In this document: positions 11,641 through 24,048 of the stretch, in pieces
How positions within the stretch are numbered: position 1 is the stretch's first letter
Layout of the letters: the number at the start of each line of letters is the position of its first letter
Source of the DNA: Temnothorax longispinosus
Lineage: Eukaryota > Arthropoda > Insecta > Hymenoptera > Formicidae
Length of the DNA stretch: 64,000 bases
Assembly (NCBI RefSeq): GCF_030848805.1
Contig: NC_092366.1
Coordinates: 14,884,620 to 14,948,619 of the forward strand
Reading direction: 5' to 3'
Translations under genes and position numbers: made by a program
Notes under the pieces: generated by a model
What the model was told of the DNA's origin: nothing
The model's database searches: none
What the model saw: only the letters and a program-made list of their open reading frames with translations

Positions 11641-12985
11641 TATGGAACATAAGGTACAGTGAACCAATGGCCACGGCTTTCTTCGTTAGTAGGTGGGTCT
11701 TTTTATTATCTCACCCTAGATACCATCAAAAAAATATAAAATTCATAATTGACACTCTGCTATATAATGACTACCCATTGTCGACGTTCATATTCGACAC
11801 TATTAATACAAGAATAAAATCTTTACTTTATAAACGTACACTGTACCTTATGTTCCATATATATCGGAGAAATTTAAAAGCTTGGTTACGGATCTGAATG
11901 TCAACCTGTCATTTTATAGCTTGAATAAATTAAATAATTATATCAAAGTCCAGAAGGATATTCTTCCTACTCAATCACACAAAAACGTCGTGTACAGAAT
12001 ATCATGTAAAAATTGTGACGCGACTTACGTTGGCCAGACTTTGAGGCAACTTAAAACGAGAATTACTGAACACCGTAATCCATATCAGTAGAAACACGAC
12101 AAATCTTTCCGTCATTACCGAACATAGATTAGATTTTAATCACGACTTTGATTGGGATAACGTCGAAATTCTGGATAAGGAAAGGTTTTTATCGAAGCGA
12201 CTGGTATCAGAGATGCTGTATATTAAATTGCAAAAGAACGGTTTGAACTCTCAGGCCAATACAGAGTTTTTGCACCATGCATACGTTTCTATCTTGGATA
12301 AACTGTAAATCATGTCCATGACGCTTTGCTTTTTCACAAGTTCTCAATCTTTTTTACAATTTTATGTATTTATTATCGCTGATTTATATTTTTTAAATTT
12401 TTATTTTTATCTGTTGACCGACGTTTTATATTTATTTGTACAAAATTTGACTTTAGACATCCCTGACTATATACCTTTGTATTTATCGTCGACCACCGTA
12501 TATTATTTATTACTTTATAACCTACACGTTTTCAAGTTTGTTATAAGACGTTTATCTGCGTGCGTTTACCGAATCAGTCTTTTGTTGTGCGTCATGTCGA
12601 TGGGATCTCGTCTTACAGATCGCTCTGGGCAGATCATTCTCTTTGCCATTATTTTCTTATTATTCGGTTTGACTGTGATGTATTTTTTCTCCAGACTACC
12701 TGGTGAGTTTTTCTAGAACTTTAATTTAAGACAAGGATGTAACTCTTAATTTCGTTACAGATTTGGACCTTTTAGTCTCACTAAGTTTCTGTCAAATTGA
12801 AACAGTAAACTCACCATGTTAAAGGAGAATATATTTTTGATGTTAATATTATACCACTGAAGATGGCTCGGACGGGAGCCGAAATGTTTGGATTTTTGTA
12901 AATCAAGGAATAAATCACATTTATATTTAAACGCACCTGGATCCGCGTTGTGAGTGTTGTGACCCTTACCAGCCCTTTCTACTTA
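11641..12985 (+). mobile_element. Penelope-like element, right (plus) copy
   Basis: Plus-oriented copy joined head to head with the left copy. The pair of GATATATATGGAACATAAGG and its complement flank the junction (11636-11870). It runs through the endonuclease and 3'UTR to a terminal repeat ending near 12985, with CTGAAGATGGCTCGG...GAGCCGAAATG at 12856-12887. Confidence 0.8.
11667..12309 (+). pseudogene. RT-endonuclease linker and GIY-YIG fragment (right)
   Basis: The plus strand encodes the linker before the nuclease (LLSHPRYHQKNIKF..., NTRIKSLLYK) and then the same SCKNCDATYVGQTLRQLKT core. An in-frame stop separates the linker from the core near 11880. An extra base after TEHRN (cgtaatccatatcagtag against cgtaatcatatccgtag in the left copy) causes a frameshift and stop. 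Most of the rest matches the left copy closely. Dead retroelement gene. Confidence 0.8.
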
Positions 12986-13489
12986 TATTTTTATTTCGAG
13001 GGTCTTTATATCACATTTTATTGAATTAATTAATTATTATATTGAATATTACTTTTATTTTGTTTACAATTTTTTCTATCGAATTTAATCCCCTTGTTCC
13101 TTGCCTACCCGAATCCCTACTTACCCGTATTCCGATCTATAGTCCTACCTGTCTATTTTCCTACCTACCCGTTTTCTAATATACAAAACTTTAATGAAGA
13201 CCGCGATACGATTTACAAGGGGCCTAATTTGTTAATTATTCTAGTAGGATATCTGAACGGGATATCTCGAAGTGACACGATTACTTGAGATGTGAGAAAA
13301 GTGGAATAGAGGGTTTTAACACGCGCGCGATTGGGATTTAATTGCGGTTTTTCCAATCTCGCACTTATGCGAGAAAATATAAAGAAGGTAACCCTTTGGG
13401 GCAAATAAATAGGTATATATATAAAATTATTTTATATGTTACCTTATTTCACCATTGCAATGTGGTCAATGTTGACCACTTACCTTTAA
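12986..13489. other. Unassigned intergenic DNA
   Basis: Contains a pyrimidine-rich stretch with repeated CCTACCCG-like words (13080-13170). No gene is recognised. Confidence 0.4.
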
Positions 13490-14010
13490 GGGGATCCTAA
13501 AGCCGTCTGTAATACCGGCTTTTTTTCTTAGCACTAATCTTTTAATTGACTTTATAGAAATGCAAAATTCTTGTCTAGAATTAAAGTACGCATCAAAATC
13601 TAGGTCATGGTGGTCAAATTTATATCAAAAACGAAAAAAATTAATATTTTTGTTAATTTTTGGTATACGTGACGACAATATTTGCTTTGTACAAAAATTC
13701 CACGATAAATATCCACAAAATTATACCGGCATGACCTAGGGACAACATTTAAGAACAATATCGTGCAATTAGATCTAAGATTGAAAACCTAGAAAAAAAG
13801 ATTACTTTATATAACTTTTATATGTGCAAAAGCACATTCAGGTTGACAGGATAAGCAATATTGCGTGTGGCAAGAGATGGCGCAGTAATCGAACAAAGAC
13901 AGATGCCTCTCGTTAGACAAGGACAGATATAGATATATGACAAGAAAACAGAATTAGAAATGTTGACATTACCGACGTCGAGGAAGTTCAGCCTTCACTT
14001 TAGGATCCCC
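13490..14010. mobile_element. TTAA-flanked MITE, copy 1
   Basis: 521 bp element with inverted ends GGGGATCCTAAAG and CTTTAGGATCCCC, flanked by TTAA at 13486-13489 and 14011-14014. TTAA duplications point to the piggyBac superfamily. It has no ORF, so it would depend on a transposase elsewhere. Copy 2 at 37072-37586 is nearly identical. Confidence 0.88.
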
Positions 14011-14014
14011 TTAA

Positions 14015-16395
14015 GATACTAAGTTGATAGATATATTTATATTTAAAATGACAGTAAAATATTTTAATATATGGGGTGATAAGTCCAGGAATTCGGATTT
14101 CTCCTTGACAGGTATAAATTAGTCTAGCATCTGAGTTATTCAGTACCTCGACAATAGAATAAGTAATATTGAATTTTAAATTAAATTTAACATATTATTG
14201 AGTTGTAAAAAAGAATTTGTGAATGTTATTTAACTGTCATCGTTGATCACTAGTCATCAACAATGGCATAAATAAGAAATTCAGTCTCATAGCAATGAAT
14301 GTGTTTAGATCATAATATGTACTTATTACATTTCAAATAAAGAGGAAGATTTCTCATCCCATATACTTAAAATTATTCAACGTGTAACGAAGAATTCTGC
14401 ATGGATATAATTAACTCCTAATTATCATTTCATACATCTAGGAAAGTTTATGAAAGATTGGTTGAAAAGTTGAAAATTATGAGCAAAAAAAATATGAAAT
14501 AAATTGTAAGCTTTAAGAACAATTGACATATACGTCATATACATATATATCCCAATGGAAATAATTATCAAACTTTGACGTTCCTATGAGTATTAGCGAA
14601 ACAATTCGTAGATCAATGCATGGAAATTTTCTTCCGTTCCTTTTTTTATTGTTTTCTTCTGAAAGGAAAATATTAATTCCGCAAAATCCGATAGCAGAAG
14701 TACGTGACATAATAATTATATCAATATGTATTCATAACGTCAAATAGTATATATAGAGAGAGGCAATTTGATTGGTGTATACTCTTCGGTGAAAATTATA
14801 AACGCATACTAATCAGATCCACTTCTTGCAACAGTTGTAGAGCAGCTTAATAAGCACTTTTATAGACAGATTCTTTGGCCTAGCCAAAGAGGAACGTCTC
14901 CTTTAGAAAGAGACGAAGAGTGAGTTAATCTAAAATTAAAAGTTAACCGACACTTGTGAAACTAAGCCTTAATGATTAGATCTTGCTTTTAATCTCTTCT
15001 TGGATTTAAATAGAAACCAATCGTAATAAAAAACTATTGAATGTTTACTGATGTTCATTTAAAAAAAAATCAATGCAGATTAACTTTAATCTTTAAACTC
15101 TTACTTTTTATCTTTTTCTAGTTCTAAAAATTAGAAAAAGGTAAAAAGTAAATTAAACCGAGATTAAAGTCAATTTACATTGGTATAAAATGGCCATGGA
15201 GCTGCTTTTCCGCCGAATGCGACCATTATTGCGTTGCCACTTGCCAGAGGTTCCTCTCTGGCGACGCCTAGAAATCTCATAGGAGAAATAGGGAGATTGG
15301 TAGCAACTGACAATTCATACTTTTATAGTCAGAGCAGAGAGAAGCCTTCTCTCTGGTCAAAGGTAGAGACCCTTTAGTCAAAGGTAGTATTATAAATGCT
15401 TGGATACATGCTGGTTAGAACGTGCCTGGGCGTGCATTCATCTAAATGTTCATGCATCATGTCCGACTGCGTCATCTTGAAGTAACGTGACGTGATTTTG
15501 TAACATAGATTACAAGAGATCTTTAGCCGCGCCATGTTTTACCTAATTAAATTTCTCGATACTTTACCAATTTTTGCGGTTTTTGGAAACAATATTTTTA
15601 GAAGTATAAACCAATGTGAACTCTCGTCTAATTTATCTTGCGAATTTTTCAGACTCTGGGTGTTTTGCTGTTTAAATTTTGAAATTGCTGGAGTTATCAA
15701 GTGCCACCTATCGCGCTTGACTCTTTTTATACTTTCATATTTTTTTGAGCTTAGATTTCAACGACACTAGTTTTTGCAAAATAAAAATTCTCATACTTTC
15801 CAAACTCTGAAAAACTGACAGAGCATCAAGCAGTATAAGAAAAAATAAGAAATAAAATAAAAGGTGATGCTAAAACTAAAATTCCAAGATTGTTTATCAT
15901 AAACCCTCTTTTTTGTTATTCGTACTAAGATTGATGTACTAATTCAATACATAACACACATCATACATGTTCATAGTTAATGCAATTTTTGTATTTTAAT
16001 ATTTATACATCCAGTATACATTTTAATTAAATGAAAAAGAGATAGCGACATTGATTACTCCAAATGCATTTTATATTTCACGAAATGCCTAAATACCTCA
16101 TCATTTAATGCACGTATTAAATACATAGTCGTAACTTATTCATATAGAAGAATTGAGACAATGCGATATAGAAATTCTTTCAATCACAAGTAATTCATTT
16201 CTAAATAAATTTTTGGAAGAGACATGTAATTGCGAAAAAAATACCAAGAATTTACTGATGATGTTAATATAGCTTTTGCAATATTTCGCCGAACTGTTCC
16301 AAAAAATGTCATCATCGCATTAAAAAAGTCAAATTATGAAAAAGATAAGAAAGATAAAATTGTTTAAAAATAACAAAATTATAAATAAAATATAA
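14015..16395. other. Gene-free region with foldback remnants
   Basis: No supported gene. It holds a partial F3 element (14764-14846, with GATTGGTGTATAC and ACTAATCAGATCC) and an imperfect palindrome at 15071-15184 (AACTTTAATCTTTAAACTC against GAGATTAAAGTCAATTTAC). Short open frames here have no recognisable domain. Confidence 0.5.
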
Positions 16396-16564
16396 TCAAA
16401 TATTTTGTTTTTATTAGACATTAACTTCTTTTACAACCTAATTTACCACATAATTTTTACAAAGTAAATTTGTGTATAAAAATATAAAAAATAAACATAA
16501 GCAAGAAATAGATTGATATATGTCCTAAACTATTATAGTAAACAAAAACTATTCAAATTATCAG

Positions 16565-16914
16565 TGTTGAGTTTCTCGGTCAACACAAGGCGAGGCACAA
16601 GCCTCTGGTTGCTTATAATGCGGTCACGCTTACGTGGGAAGCAGGCAGCTTGGTTTGTTTCAAATGATTTGAACTCTCGTGATTCTCTTCTAAGACTCTC
16701 GTTTATTAGTGTGAACGATGCTTCGTATTGAGTTAAGAGTTTAGTGTTTAAGAGGCGACGGTAGGATTGATGAGTGCCCGATCCTCCGGTTTGAAGAAAT
16801 ATAAATAGAAAAGATCATCAGTAAGTTCCGGGAATTGTCGGAATCTCCCGATCACCTTCAAATTCTCGTGGTCACGATGTATGACTCGACATAAATGTGA
16901 TGGAATACGAAACA
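16565..16914 (+). mobile_element. Solo LTR inserted at the stop codon of the FBXL4-like gene A
   Basis: 350 bp sequence beginning TGTTGAGTTTC and ending CGAAACA (TG...CA), with a 5-bp duplication ATCAG on both sides (16560-16564 and 16915-16919). A TATAAATA is present near 16796 on the plus strand. The related gene B lacks this block, so the insertion postdates the gene duplication. The TGA stop of gene A (16918-16916) lies in the right ATCAG duplication. Confidence 0.85.
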
Positions 16915-16915
16915 A

Positions 16916-19514
16916 TCAGTCTATGTTGTATGTGTAGACGGACACATGCGGATATCTTTTTTTCCATCGATTAACCAATTGATCGCTTATATTACAGTAT
17001 ATGAGATAAAACTCTTGCTTAGAACATTGTTCGAAAATAACGAAATAATTATCAAGTGTATGAAATTCCACACGCCAAAAATATAACTTCTTCAGGTTTT
17101 TGCACTGTGCTAGTAATTCCAATCCGTGATCAGTGAGATTACCATTGCGCAAATAAACTTCTTGCAAGTTTTGCAAGTTTTGATAAGAGGAAAGTAATTT
17201 AAATAACCTATCATAAGTAACTGGGTATTCGTATCTGTAACAAAAATTATATAATTATCACAACACTTCAATTGCAAAGAGAAAATTCATGCACCTTTTT
17301 CAACATGCTCGCAAGAGAAGCAAACAAATTTCAATAAAGAACACAATAATATGTATTTTAAAAGAAAATGTAGCACACACACTTACAGATCAAGGTGCAC
17401 TTTCCGTAAATTCTTACAGTTGGTGAGGGCACTAATACCTTGAGGTGTAAGATAACATGCAGATGAATTTATTACTTCCAAGTCACGACACAAAGTTCCC
17501 AAATCTATTGGAACTGCGTCTGACAAAATACGCGTTGAGTACCAATGTAACTCACGCATCCGTTGATTTCTTTGCAGTATTTTGCTGAGACGTTCAGTTC
17601 TTATATCCGTATTACGAAGATTTAAAGACTCCAAACCATTTAATCTCTCGAGATACGAAAATCCTTCGTCGTCTACGAGACGACAATAATTTAAGTCCAA
17701 TTCTAAAAAAAAAAGAACATGTTTTGGATATATGCAATTTACTCATAATCTTGACAATCATACATATACAATATAAATACATACCTTTCAAATTTTTGCA
17801 TATCTCTGAAATTTTAAGTAGAGTACAACTGTTAACAGATTTGCTGCATTTACTTAATCTTAAGTGAGTTAAACGCATTCCGCAATTATCAAGAAAGTTT
17901 ACAAAATCCTCAACATGAAAAATGCTTTCTGTAAGATCTAACTGTCGCAAATATTTACATCTAGATGAAAAGTAACAAAATATATCGCGCATACGTTTGT
18001 CCGATACAACAATACGTATGCTCAAACGTATATAGAGTTCAGGGTCCCGTATTAAATTATTGAAGCGCTTATCTATTTTACTCATGCGGAATAACGACAT
18101 GAATTCCAAGTTTTTTAATATCATTAGTAGTACTTCATCCTACAAAGATAAAATATAAAACTTCAATACACGATATGATATTGCAATAAATATTATAATG
18201 AAAAATAGACTTCTGAGAATACTTACAGAAAGCGCAGATATACTGCAACCTGATAACTCCTTGGATTTATCCGAAGAGAGTTTCATACGCTTTGCATAAT
18301 TTGAATGACTTTTTGGTAAATTATGACGCGAGTTTCTCTCTCCATTAGATTGCAGATAAGCAGGAATTACCTCCTGAGGTACTTCTTTGTGCCTCATATT
18401 ATTCTTATAAGTAATTCTTCTTATATTACTACAAATAACATCGGAACAAATTAATTTTATTATTAAAAAAAAAAAAATATTGAAAAATACTTATTATCTT
18501 CGATTATTATACCTTTTACAAATAACGCAATATTCTGAGAAATTTTCTTGCAGATGAACTATATCCAAGTGTGCACTTTTTAAATCTGCCGTTAAATTAT
18601 AAACATCGTCATGGCATGGAGAGTACATGGAGTTAATTCTTTTTAACACATTTGTTAAACTCTCATTAGCATTTCTAGAAAGAATCAATTCCGATGTACC
18701 GATAAGCATCACAGCATCTATCTTTGTGTAAGTTTCAGGCGAACTCTCCTTAAATACTAGTCTGAGCATTTTGGTTTTAAAGTTACACGGATGTGACAGC
18801 GGTGGAGAAAATAATCTTGATGTCGGGGGTACAATCTGAGACGATTCATCCCACAATTTAAACCACTTATTATTAGAATCTTGAGCCCAAATTTGCTTTA
18901 CGCTTCCAGGATTATAAATTTCGTAAATACAGACTCTAATTGGATATACAGCTTCATGAAACTCGATATCTTCAAAATAGAAAAATATAATTATATACTT
19001 TCTTCTTAACAAAAGCGTATCTTTTCTTTAACAATATCCTATTTGTTAATTCAAATATTACATACTAATATACCCCTTTTCGAACGCCTGATTCCAACCT
19101 ATAAAATGAAATTTAGCAATTGTTTTGTCTTGCCACGGAGATATTGAGATATCTGTAACATGTCTCTGTAATGAAAAGTCAAAAAGTGTTAAATACTACA
19201 AACTCTTAAAAGTTTAAATTCCAATTACTTTTTACGGAACAATAATGTATAATACCAGGAAATATACATACCACCATTTTTTCAGAAAGAAATGGTAAAT
19301 GAAATAGTTGTCCATAGTTAGGAAATTTAGGTGGCCCAATTATGTCAGGGGCAGTGTGATATATACTAAGACTCTCGTAGTTCACAGCAACAAATCTATT
19401 CTTCACAAATTGATAGATGAAGTCAACACTATCCTCTTCTTCTACGGATACTTTGCCGACATAGGGATATCGACTACAACTCTCGCAATATAAAGGTTGA
19501 TAATGGGGTGTCAT
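16916..19514 (-). CDS. Fbxl4: FBXL4-like F-box/LRR protein, paralog A
   Basis: Seven coding exons on the minus strand: 19514-19272, about 19165-19067, 18969-18513, 18428-18227, 18139-17785, 17702-17387, 17234-16916; about 660 aa (human FBXL4 is 621). The N-terminal half holds the discoidin-like fold typical of FBXL4 (VDFIYQFVKNRF, GPPKFPNYG, CIYEIYNPGSVKQIWAQ, IDAVMLIGTSELILS). The F-box starts at the fifth exon (DEVLLMILKNLEFMSLFRMS, about residues 334-375), then leucine-rich repeats (DLNYCRLVDDEGFSYLERL). FBXL4 is a mitochondrial SCF-type protein controlling mitophagy in mammals; whether this diverged copy keeps that role is unknown. Exon 2 length needs one base more than counted to keep frame, so that boundary is approximate. 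A tandem AACTTGCAA repeat in the last exon adds three codons. Confidence 0.85.
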
Positions 19515-20167
19515 ACTTTCTCTCTGAAAAAAGACAAAATATATGCAGAATAATAATCCTTGCTTTTGTAGTATATATGTAGTGAATATTAAAATGCAGC
19601 CCTTAATTGTAGAAAAGGATTTCAATTAACCACACAAATCCTGTTCTACCTGTTTTTTCTCTAAAAATGCTTTTTTAACTTTTCTATATTAACAAATTGC
19701 ACATTTATTATAGAATGTTACGTACATACATAAAGTTTATTATATCTCAAATTTCTTTACTATATTGCATCATTCTTTTATAACAGAATAAATTGTTAAT
19801 AAATAATTATTTTATGTATTTTAATTTTAATTTCAAATTCTGTGCTTTATAATATTTTTTTGTTTTTTATGAATTAGATATATATGTGTTTATTTATTGT
19901 AAATATATAGTATTATGTATATACTTATATTTTACATTTCTAAATATATTTTGCAATATATTATTTTTTGAACAACTTTCCTATAACAATTTTTGGGGTT
20001 TTTTAAATAGTTTTTAAAGAAGAACAAAAGAAACAAAAATAATCGAAAAAAATAAAAAACGTAGAATGGGCTTAAAATTTTCCAAAATGCATTTTTTATC
20101 TTACTTAAGATAACGTATATTTTATCTCATTTTCCACCAGTTAGTGTGTTCCACCATGTGTTCCACC

Positions 20168-20313
20168 ATGCGGGAAACACAGACTTTTGCATAACGCATA
20201 ATACGTAAGCATGAGAAAACTGATTGGTCTATTTCCTTACGCACATGTGTATGGACCAATCAATTTTCTTATGCTTACGCATTATGCGTTGTGCAGAAGT
20301 GTGTGCTCCCCGT
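20168..20313. mobile_element. Foldback MITE, F2-related
   Basis: Long palindrome in the 5' intron of FBXL4-like A. Arms include GCATAACGCATAATACGTAA and TTATGCTTACGCATTATGCG, with TGATTGGTCT and GACCAATCA inside. Ends (GGAAACACAGAC / GTGTGTGCTCCCC) are imperfect. Confidence 0.75.
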
Positions 20314-20591
20314 TTTAGAAAAACATACGATATATATGTGTGCACGAGCACTAAAGAAAAAATATTGTAAAAAATAGCTTACGTTCGCTTACCCTTACGC
20401 TTCTATGCGGTGACTAAATTTTTTCAAAATGTGTTTCTTAATTTATTTAACCTTTTATCTCATTGTTTGATACAGGTTATATTTAACAATAAGTCGATCA
20501 AAGGATCACACAGTAAATAAAAAGAATTGCCGGAAATTTGACTCGAAACTGAATAAAAAAATTAATTTCTATTGATTTTCATACTACTTAC

Positions 20592-20690
20592 TGTTTATCA
20601 ACAAGGCAGATTTGATTTTTTCCGTATAAAATGAAAAAATCATGAAAGAAAAGAAATGTTGGAACACGTGGTTAGTGAGCGCATACTACT
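20592..20690 (-). other. Candidate 5' exon of FBXL4-like A
   Basis: Minus-strand stretch ending in a donor GTAAGTAG and nearly identical to 30057-30140 in gene B. It has an ATG at 20643 and codes MIFSFYTEKIKSALLIN up to the donor. The 52-nt frame ends in phase 1, while the next exon is read from its own ATG. It is either 5'UTR with a short uORF or an alternative N-terminus. Confidence 0.5.
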
Positions 20691-21170
20691 TCTGTGTTAT
20701 AGTCACATCTATATTATATACTAGACTGCCAAAACTCCCACGAAATACATAGACCTAAAAAGTGTTACATCCAAACCCTAATAGGATTCAGGTAAATTAC
20801 TAGAAAGCGAAGGAAAAACTATATAGCTAGAGAGTGGGGATATGGAAAGACGGCGTGTACATATACCTATAGCGTCTTTTACTAGAAAACCGACTCAGAC
20901 AATACATAACACTAAAAGATAACGAAAAAGATGTCTCTCTTAAATTACCTTATCGACAAAGCAAAAAAATATGTAAAAAAGACACCTTTTGATCTTATTG
21001 AAGAAGATATTTTTTTGACATCTGTTTTATGATGTTTTTTAATGAAGACAAAAAAACGTGTTAAAAATATCTTTCTGGCTAATTAAAAATAGTTATTATT
21101 TTATATTATTACTTTATATTTATATTAAACATCTAAACTCGATATTATATCCATCAAAAAAGTAAAAACT

Positions 21171-21327
21171 GGCTGCGTTCAGCAGAAAAAACTGCTTTGC
21201 AACTGTTGTAAAATTTAGGAATCTGATTGGTGAGTGCTTTTCATTTTGGCCAAAACTATAAGAGCACCAATCAAATTCACGAATTTTACAACCATTGTAA
21301 AACAACTTTCTCTGTTGAACGCACCCA
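21171..21327. mobile_element. Foldback MITE, family F3 copy b
   Basis: Palindrome with ends GGCTGCGTTCAGCAGAAAAA and TTTCTCTGTTGAACGCACCC, inner AATCTGATTGGTG and CACCAATCAAATTC. Confidence 0.8.
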
Positions 21328-21329
21328 TT

Positions 21330-22530
21330 GCGACCATGTTGAAGCGAGAAATGATACACTGAGAATTCTTGCGTATCACTTTTAAATAAATGGATATTTA
21401 GGTAAAAAACACTTCTAGTCGCTTATATTTTATTTTAACCAGATATTCGGAGGAACTTTCTCTGTAAATCGAAATTGGTGGAGTTCAATTCTGAACCTCT
21501 CTTGCTAGTAAATATATAAGACCGTCACTCACAAATGTGTCTGTGAAGGGTCTATGCGGAAATTTATGCGTCACCCATTAATGAGTGCCTTATATTGCAC
21601 TCAAAGTATTAAAGCAAATGATAATTTGTCATTCTGCGATACAGGATGCACAACAACGTAACCATCTTGTAATTACATTGATTTGCATTAAAATGCAAAT
21701 ATATAATTTGCGTTAAATTATAACAAAGCTAAATTAATATTTAAAAAAATATAATAGTTATTGTGCGCGACGGTTTCTTTACTTACACATATTAATTTAC
21801 GCAATTACTTTTTCGTGGCATGCAATTCAACCGATTTATGTATACTGATTTATATATCTCTTCTTTGTAAGATATATTTTTTTTCAGACAGCACAAAATA
21901 TTCCAGCAAGATAATTTTCATGATAATATTCAACAAGAATATTTTTAGATAATTCGACGAATATTCTGCATGTTATTAGAATATTATTTATTAAGTTCTC
22001 AGAATATTCCAATAATACGTACTTTAATAAATATTTTTTATACTATTTCATATCGTTATCAACTGGAACGTCTGTGTACCAAAATATTCCAATTCAGATA
22101 AATAGCCGTACTGAACAACATGCAAACATTTTATGTATACTTTGTGCTGCTAGTGTCCATCTGGGTCAAAGGTTTGTGGCACCCGTTTTTGGATCCCAGA
22201 TTTCATCTTGCGTATTCCTCGATTAAGTGGAGGATTTCCCAATTAAGAGGGGGAGAGTTTAAAAAGAAGATTCCTTGTTTAAGAAGAGAAGACAAATTCA
22301 GAAAATGTTAATTGTGAACTAGAGGTATCTGTGTCGTATTGCCTAAAAGCAGAAGGTACCTTAATTTCCCTCAAACAAAGAAAAGACCTCACAAAAATAC
22401 ATTTTACGTGGTCTCATGGTTGTGTAGTACCTAATAAAAAGAAAAGAAGAAAAGGAAGACTATCGCTGTTTCTTCGGGCGTTACAGAGTGTATCAAGATT
22501 ATAGTATAAATATCTTGTAAGAAATATACC
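21330..22530. other. Unassigned spacer between FBXL4-like units
   Basis: AT-rich DNA. A short open frame at 22120-22311 (FVLLVSIWVKGLWHPFLDPR) and a purine-rich tract at 22230-22460 might come from an old retroelement, but no domain is recognised. Confidence 0.35.
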
Positions 22531-22675
22531 CAGTAAGCAATTTGATAGCAAATTGTCGCCAAGATGGCATCAAATTCGTTCAAAGATTGCAGGTGTCAAA
22601 TCCGGTGCCATCTGTGTGTCATCTTTAAGCTCATGTTTTGCTAGCAAAGCCTGTGTACATAACCAGACAGCAAAT

Positions 22676-22950
22676 TGGCAGCAAAAACCGAGCAAGCTTT
22701 GTGTAGCGTTGTCTGCCAACAAATTGTCGGCTAAATACCGAGCAAGCTTTGTCTAGCGTTGTCTACCAACAAATTGTCGACAAACACCGAGCAAGCTTTG
22801 CGTAGCGCTGTCTGACGACAAATAATCGGCAAAAACCGAGCAAGCTTTGCGTAGCGCTGTCCGACGACAAATAATCGGCAAAAACCGAGCAAGCTTTGCG
22901 TAGCGCTGTCCGACGACAAATTGTCCTCAAAAACCGTGCAAGGAAGCGCA
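22676..22950. repeat. Minisatellite, 49-50 bp unit x about 5
   Basis: GCAAGCTTTG recurs at 22692, 22742, 22791, 22840 and 22889, a period of 50, 49, 49 and 49, with a partial sixth near 22938. Units carry AAATTGTCGGC or AAATAATCGGC and GTAGCGCTGTCCGACGAC. The period is not a multiple of three and frames break, so it is non-coding. Confidence 0.88.
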
Positions 22951-22979
22951 ACACTGTAAAAAAAAAATTATATTTATTT

Positions 22980-23268
22980 CAAAATTTTATTACTATTTTT
23001 TAACTAAATTTGTTTCTTAAGATGCAGTCTATGATTATAAATATTTTCTCGTATTTGAAATAACATACTTACTTTTGGTGGGATTCGAACTCGGGACCCC
23101 GGGACCTCTGGATCGTGAGCCAACTGCCTTACGTGGTAGACTACTTTTTAATTTAATGTAAGTGTTATATATAGTCTACATACGTCATAACCAGCGCAAA
23201 TATATAATTTTTCAAAGAATCATCTTAAGAAACAAATTCAGTTTAAAAAGAGTAATAAAATTTTGAAT
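22980..23268 (-). mobile_element. tRNA-like foldback element T1, copy a
   Basis: Inverted ends of about 42 bp (AAATTTGTTTCTTAAGATG left, CATCTTAAGAAACAAATTC right) surround a tRNA-like block at 23077-23143, read on the minus strand: TAGTCTACCACGTAAGGCAG, then GGCTCACGATCCAGAGGTCC and the B-box-like GTTCGAATCCCACC. Other copies are at about 27915-29660 (interrupted) and 38403-38693. Confidence 0.78.
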
Positions 23269-23593
23269 TGGATATACAAATATAATTTTTAAAACAGCAG
23301 ACCAGGAAGAGCTAAAGAACTACTGGCGCTAAGCAAACAAAAACTGAGAGTGGCGGTGGGGCTGCAAAAATTTTGGATTGGATAATATACAGTATATATT
23401 ATAGTTATTAAACCGGATTTTAAGCCGCCGTGTAATAGCCATGTTATAGCTAGTCTATATGACCGCGCGTGCTCATTATTTAATCTGTTCAATGTTTATT
23501 TAATTTAATGCGTTTAACGAGGAACAGTGTATAATACTTTATATTCAGTAATCTTTTTATTGTTCTATATTTGTTATACATATATATATATAT

Positions 23594-23827
23594 ATAATGA
23601 GAAACTCTTGCTGTTTAGGAAGTTGTTCGAAAATAACGGAATATTTATCAAGTGTATGAAATTTCATAGACTCAAAATATAACTTTTTCAAGTTTTTGAA
23701 CTGCGCTAGTAATTCCAATTGGTGATCATGCAGTGAGGTCAGCATGGCGCAAATAAACTTCTTGCAAGTTTTGATAAGAGAAAGGTAATTTAAATAAGCT
23801 ATCAATATTATCTAAATAATCAAGAAA
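23594..23827 (-). pseudogene. Third FBXL4-like copy, last-exon remnant
   Basis: Minus-strand homologue of the last exon of genes A and B (SYQNLQEVYLR, LELLAQFKNLKKLYFES, HTLDKYSVIFEQ), preceded by matching intron sequence (tgtaacaaaaattatataatt). A 4-bp insertion (ACTGCATGATCAC against ACTGATCAC) shifts the frame, and the end is lost in an AT repeat. It lies between genes A and B, so the array once had at least three units. Confidence 0.85.
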
Positions 23828-24048
23828 CTGTAACAAAAATTATATAATTATTACACAGTAATTAATAGCAAAGAGATCATGTCAGTCAAATATTTTGTTT
23901 TTATTAGACATTAACTTTTTTTACGACCTAATTTACCACATAATTTTTACAAAGTAAATTTGTAAGTATAAAAATATGAAAAATAAACATAAGCAAGAAG
24001 TAGATTGATATATGTCCTAAACAAGTAAACAAAAAACTATTCAAATTA

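Noticed and set aside
22676..22950. CRISPR-like regular repeats
   Set aside because: Units are contiguous tandem copies with no unique spacers, and the host is eukaryotic.
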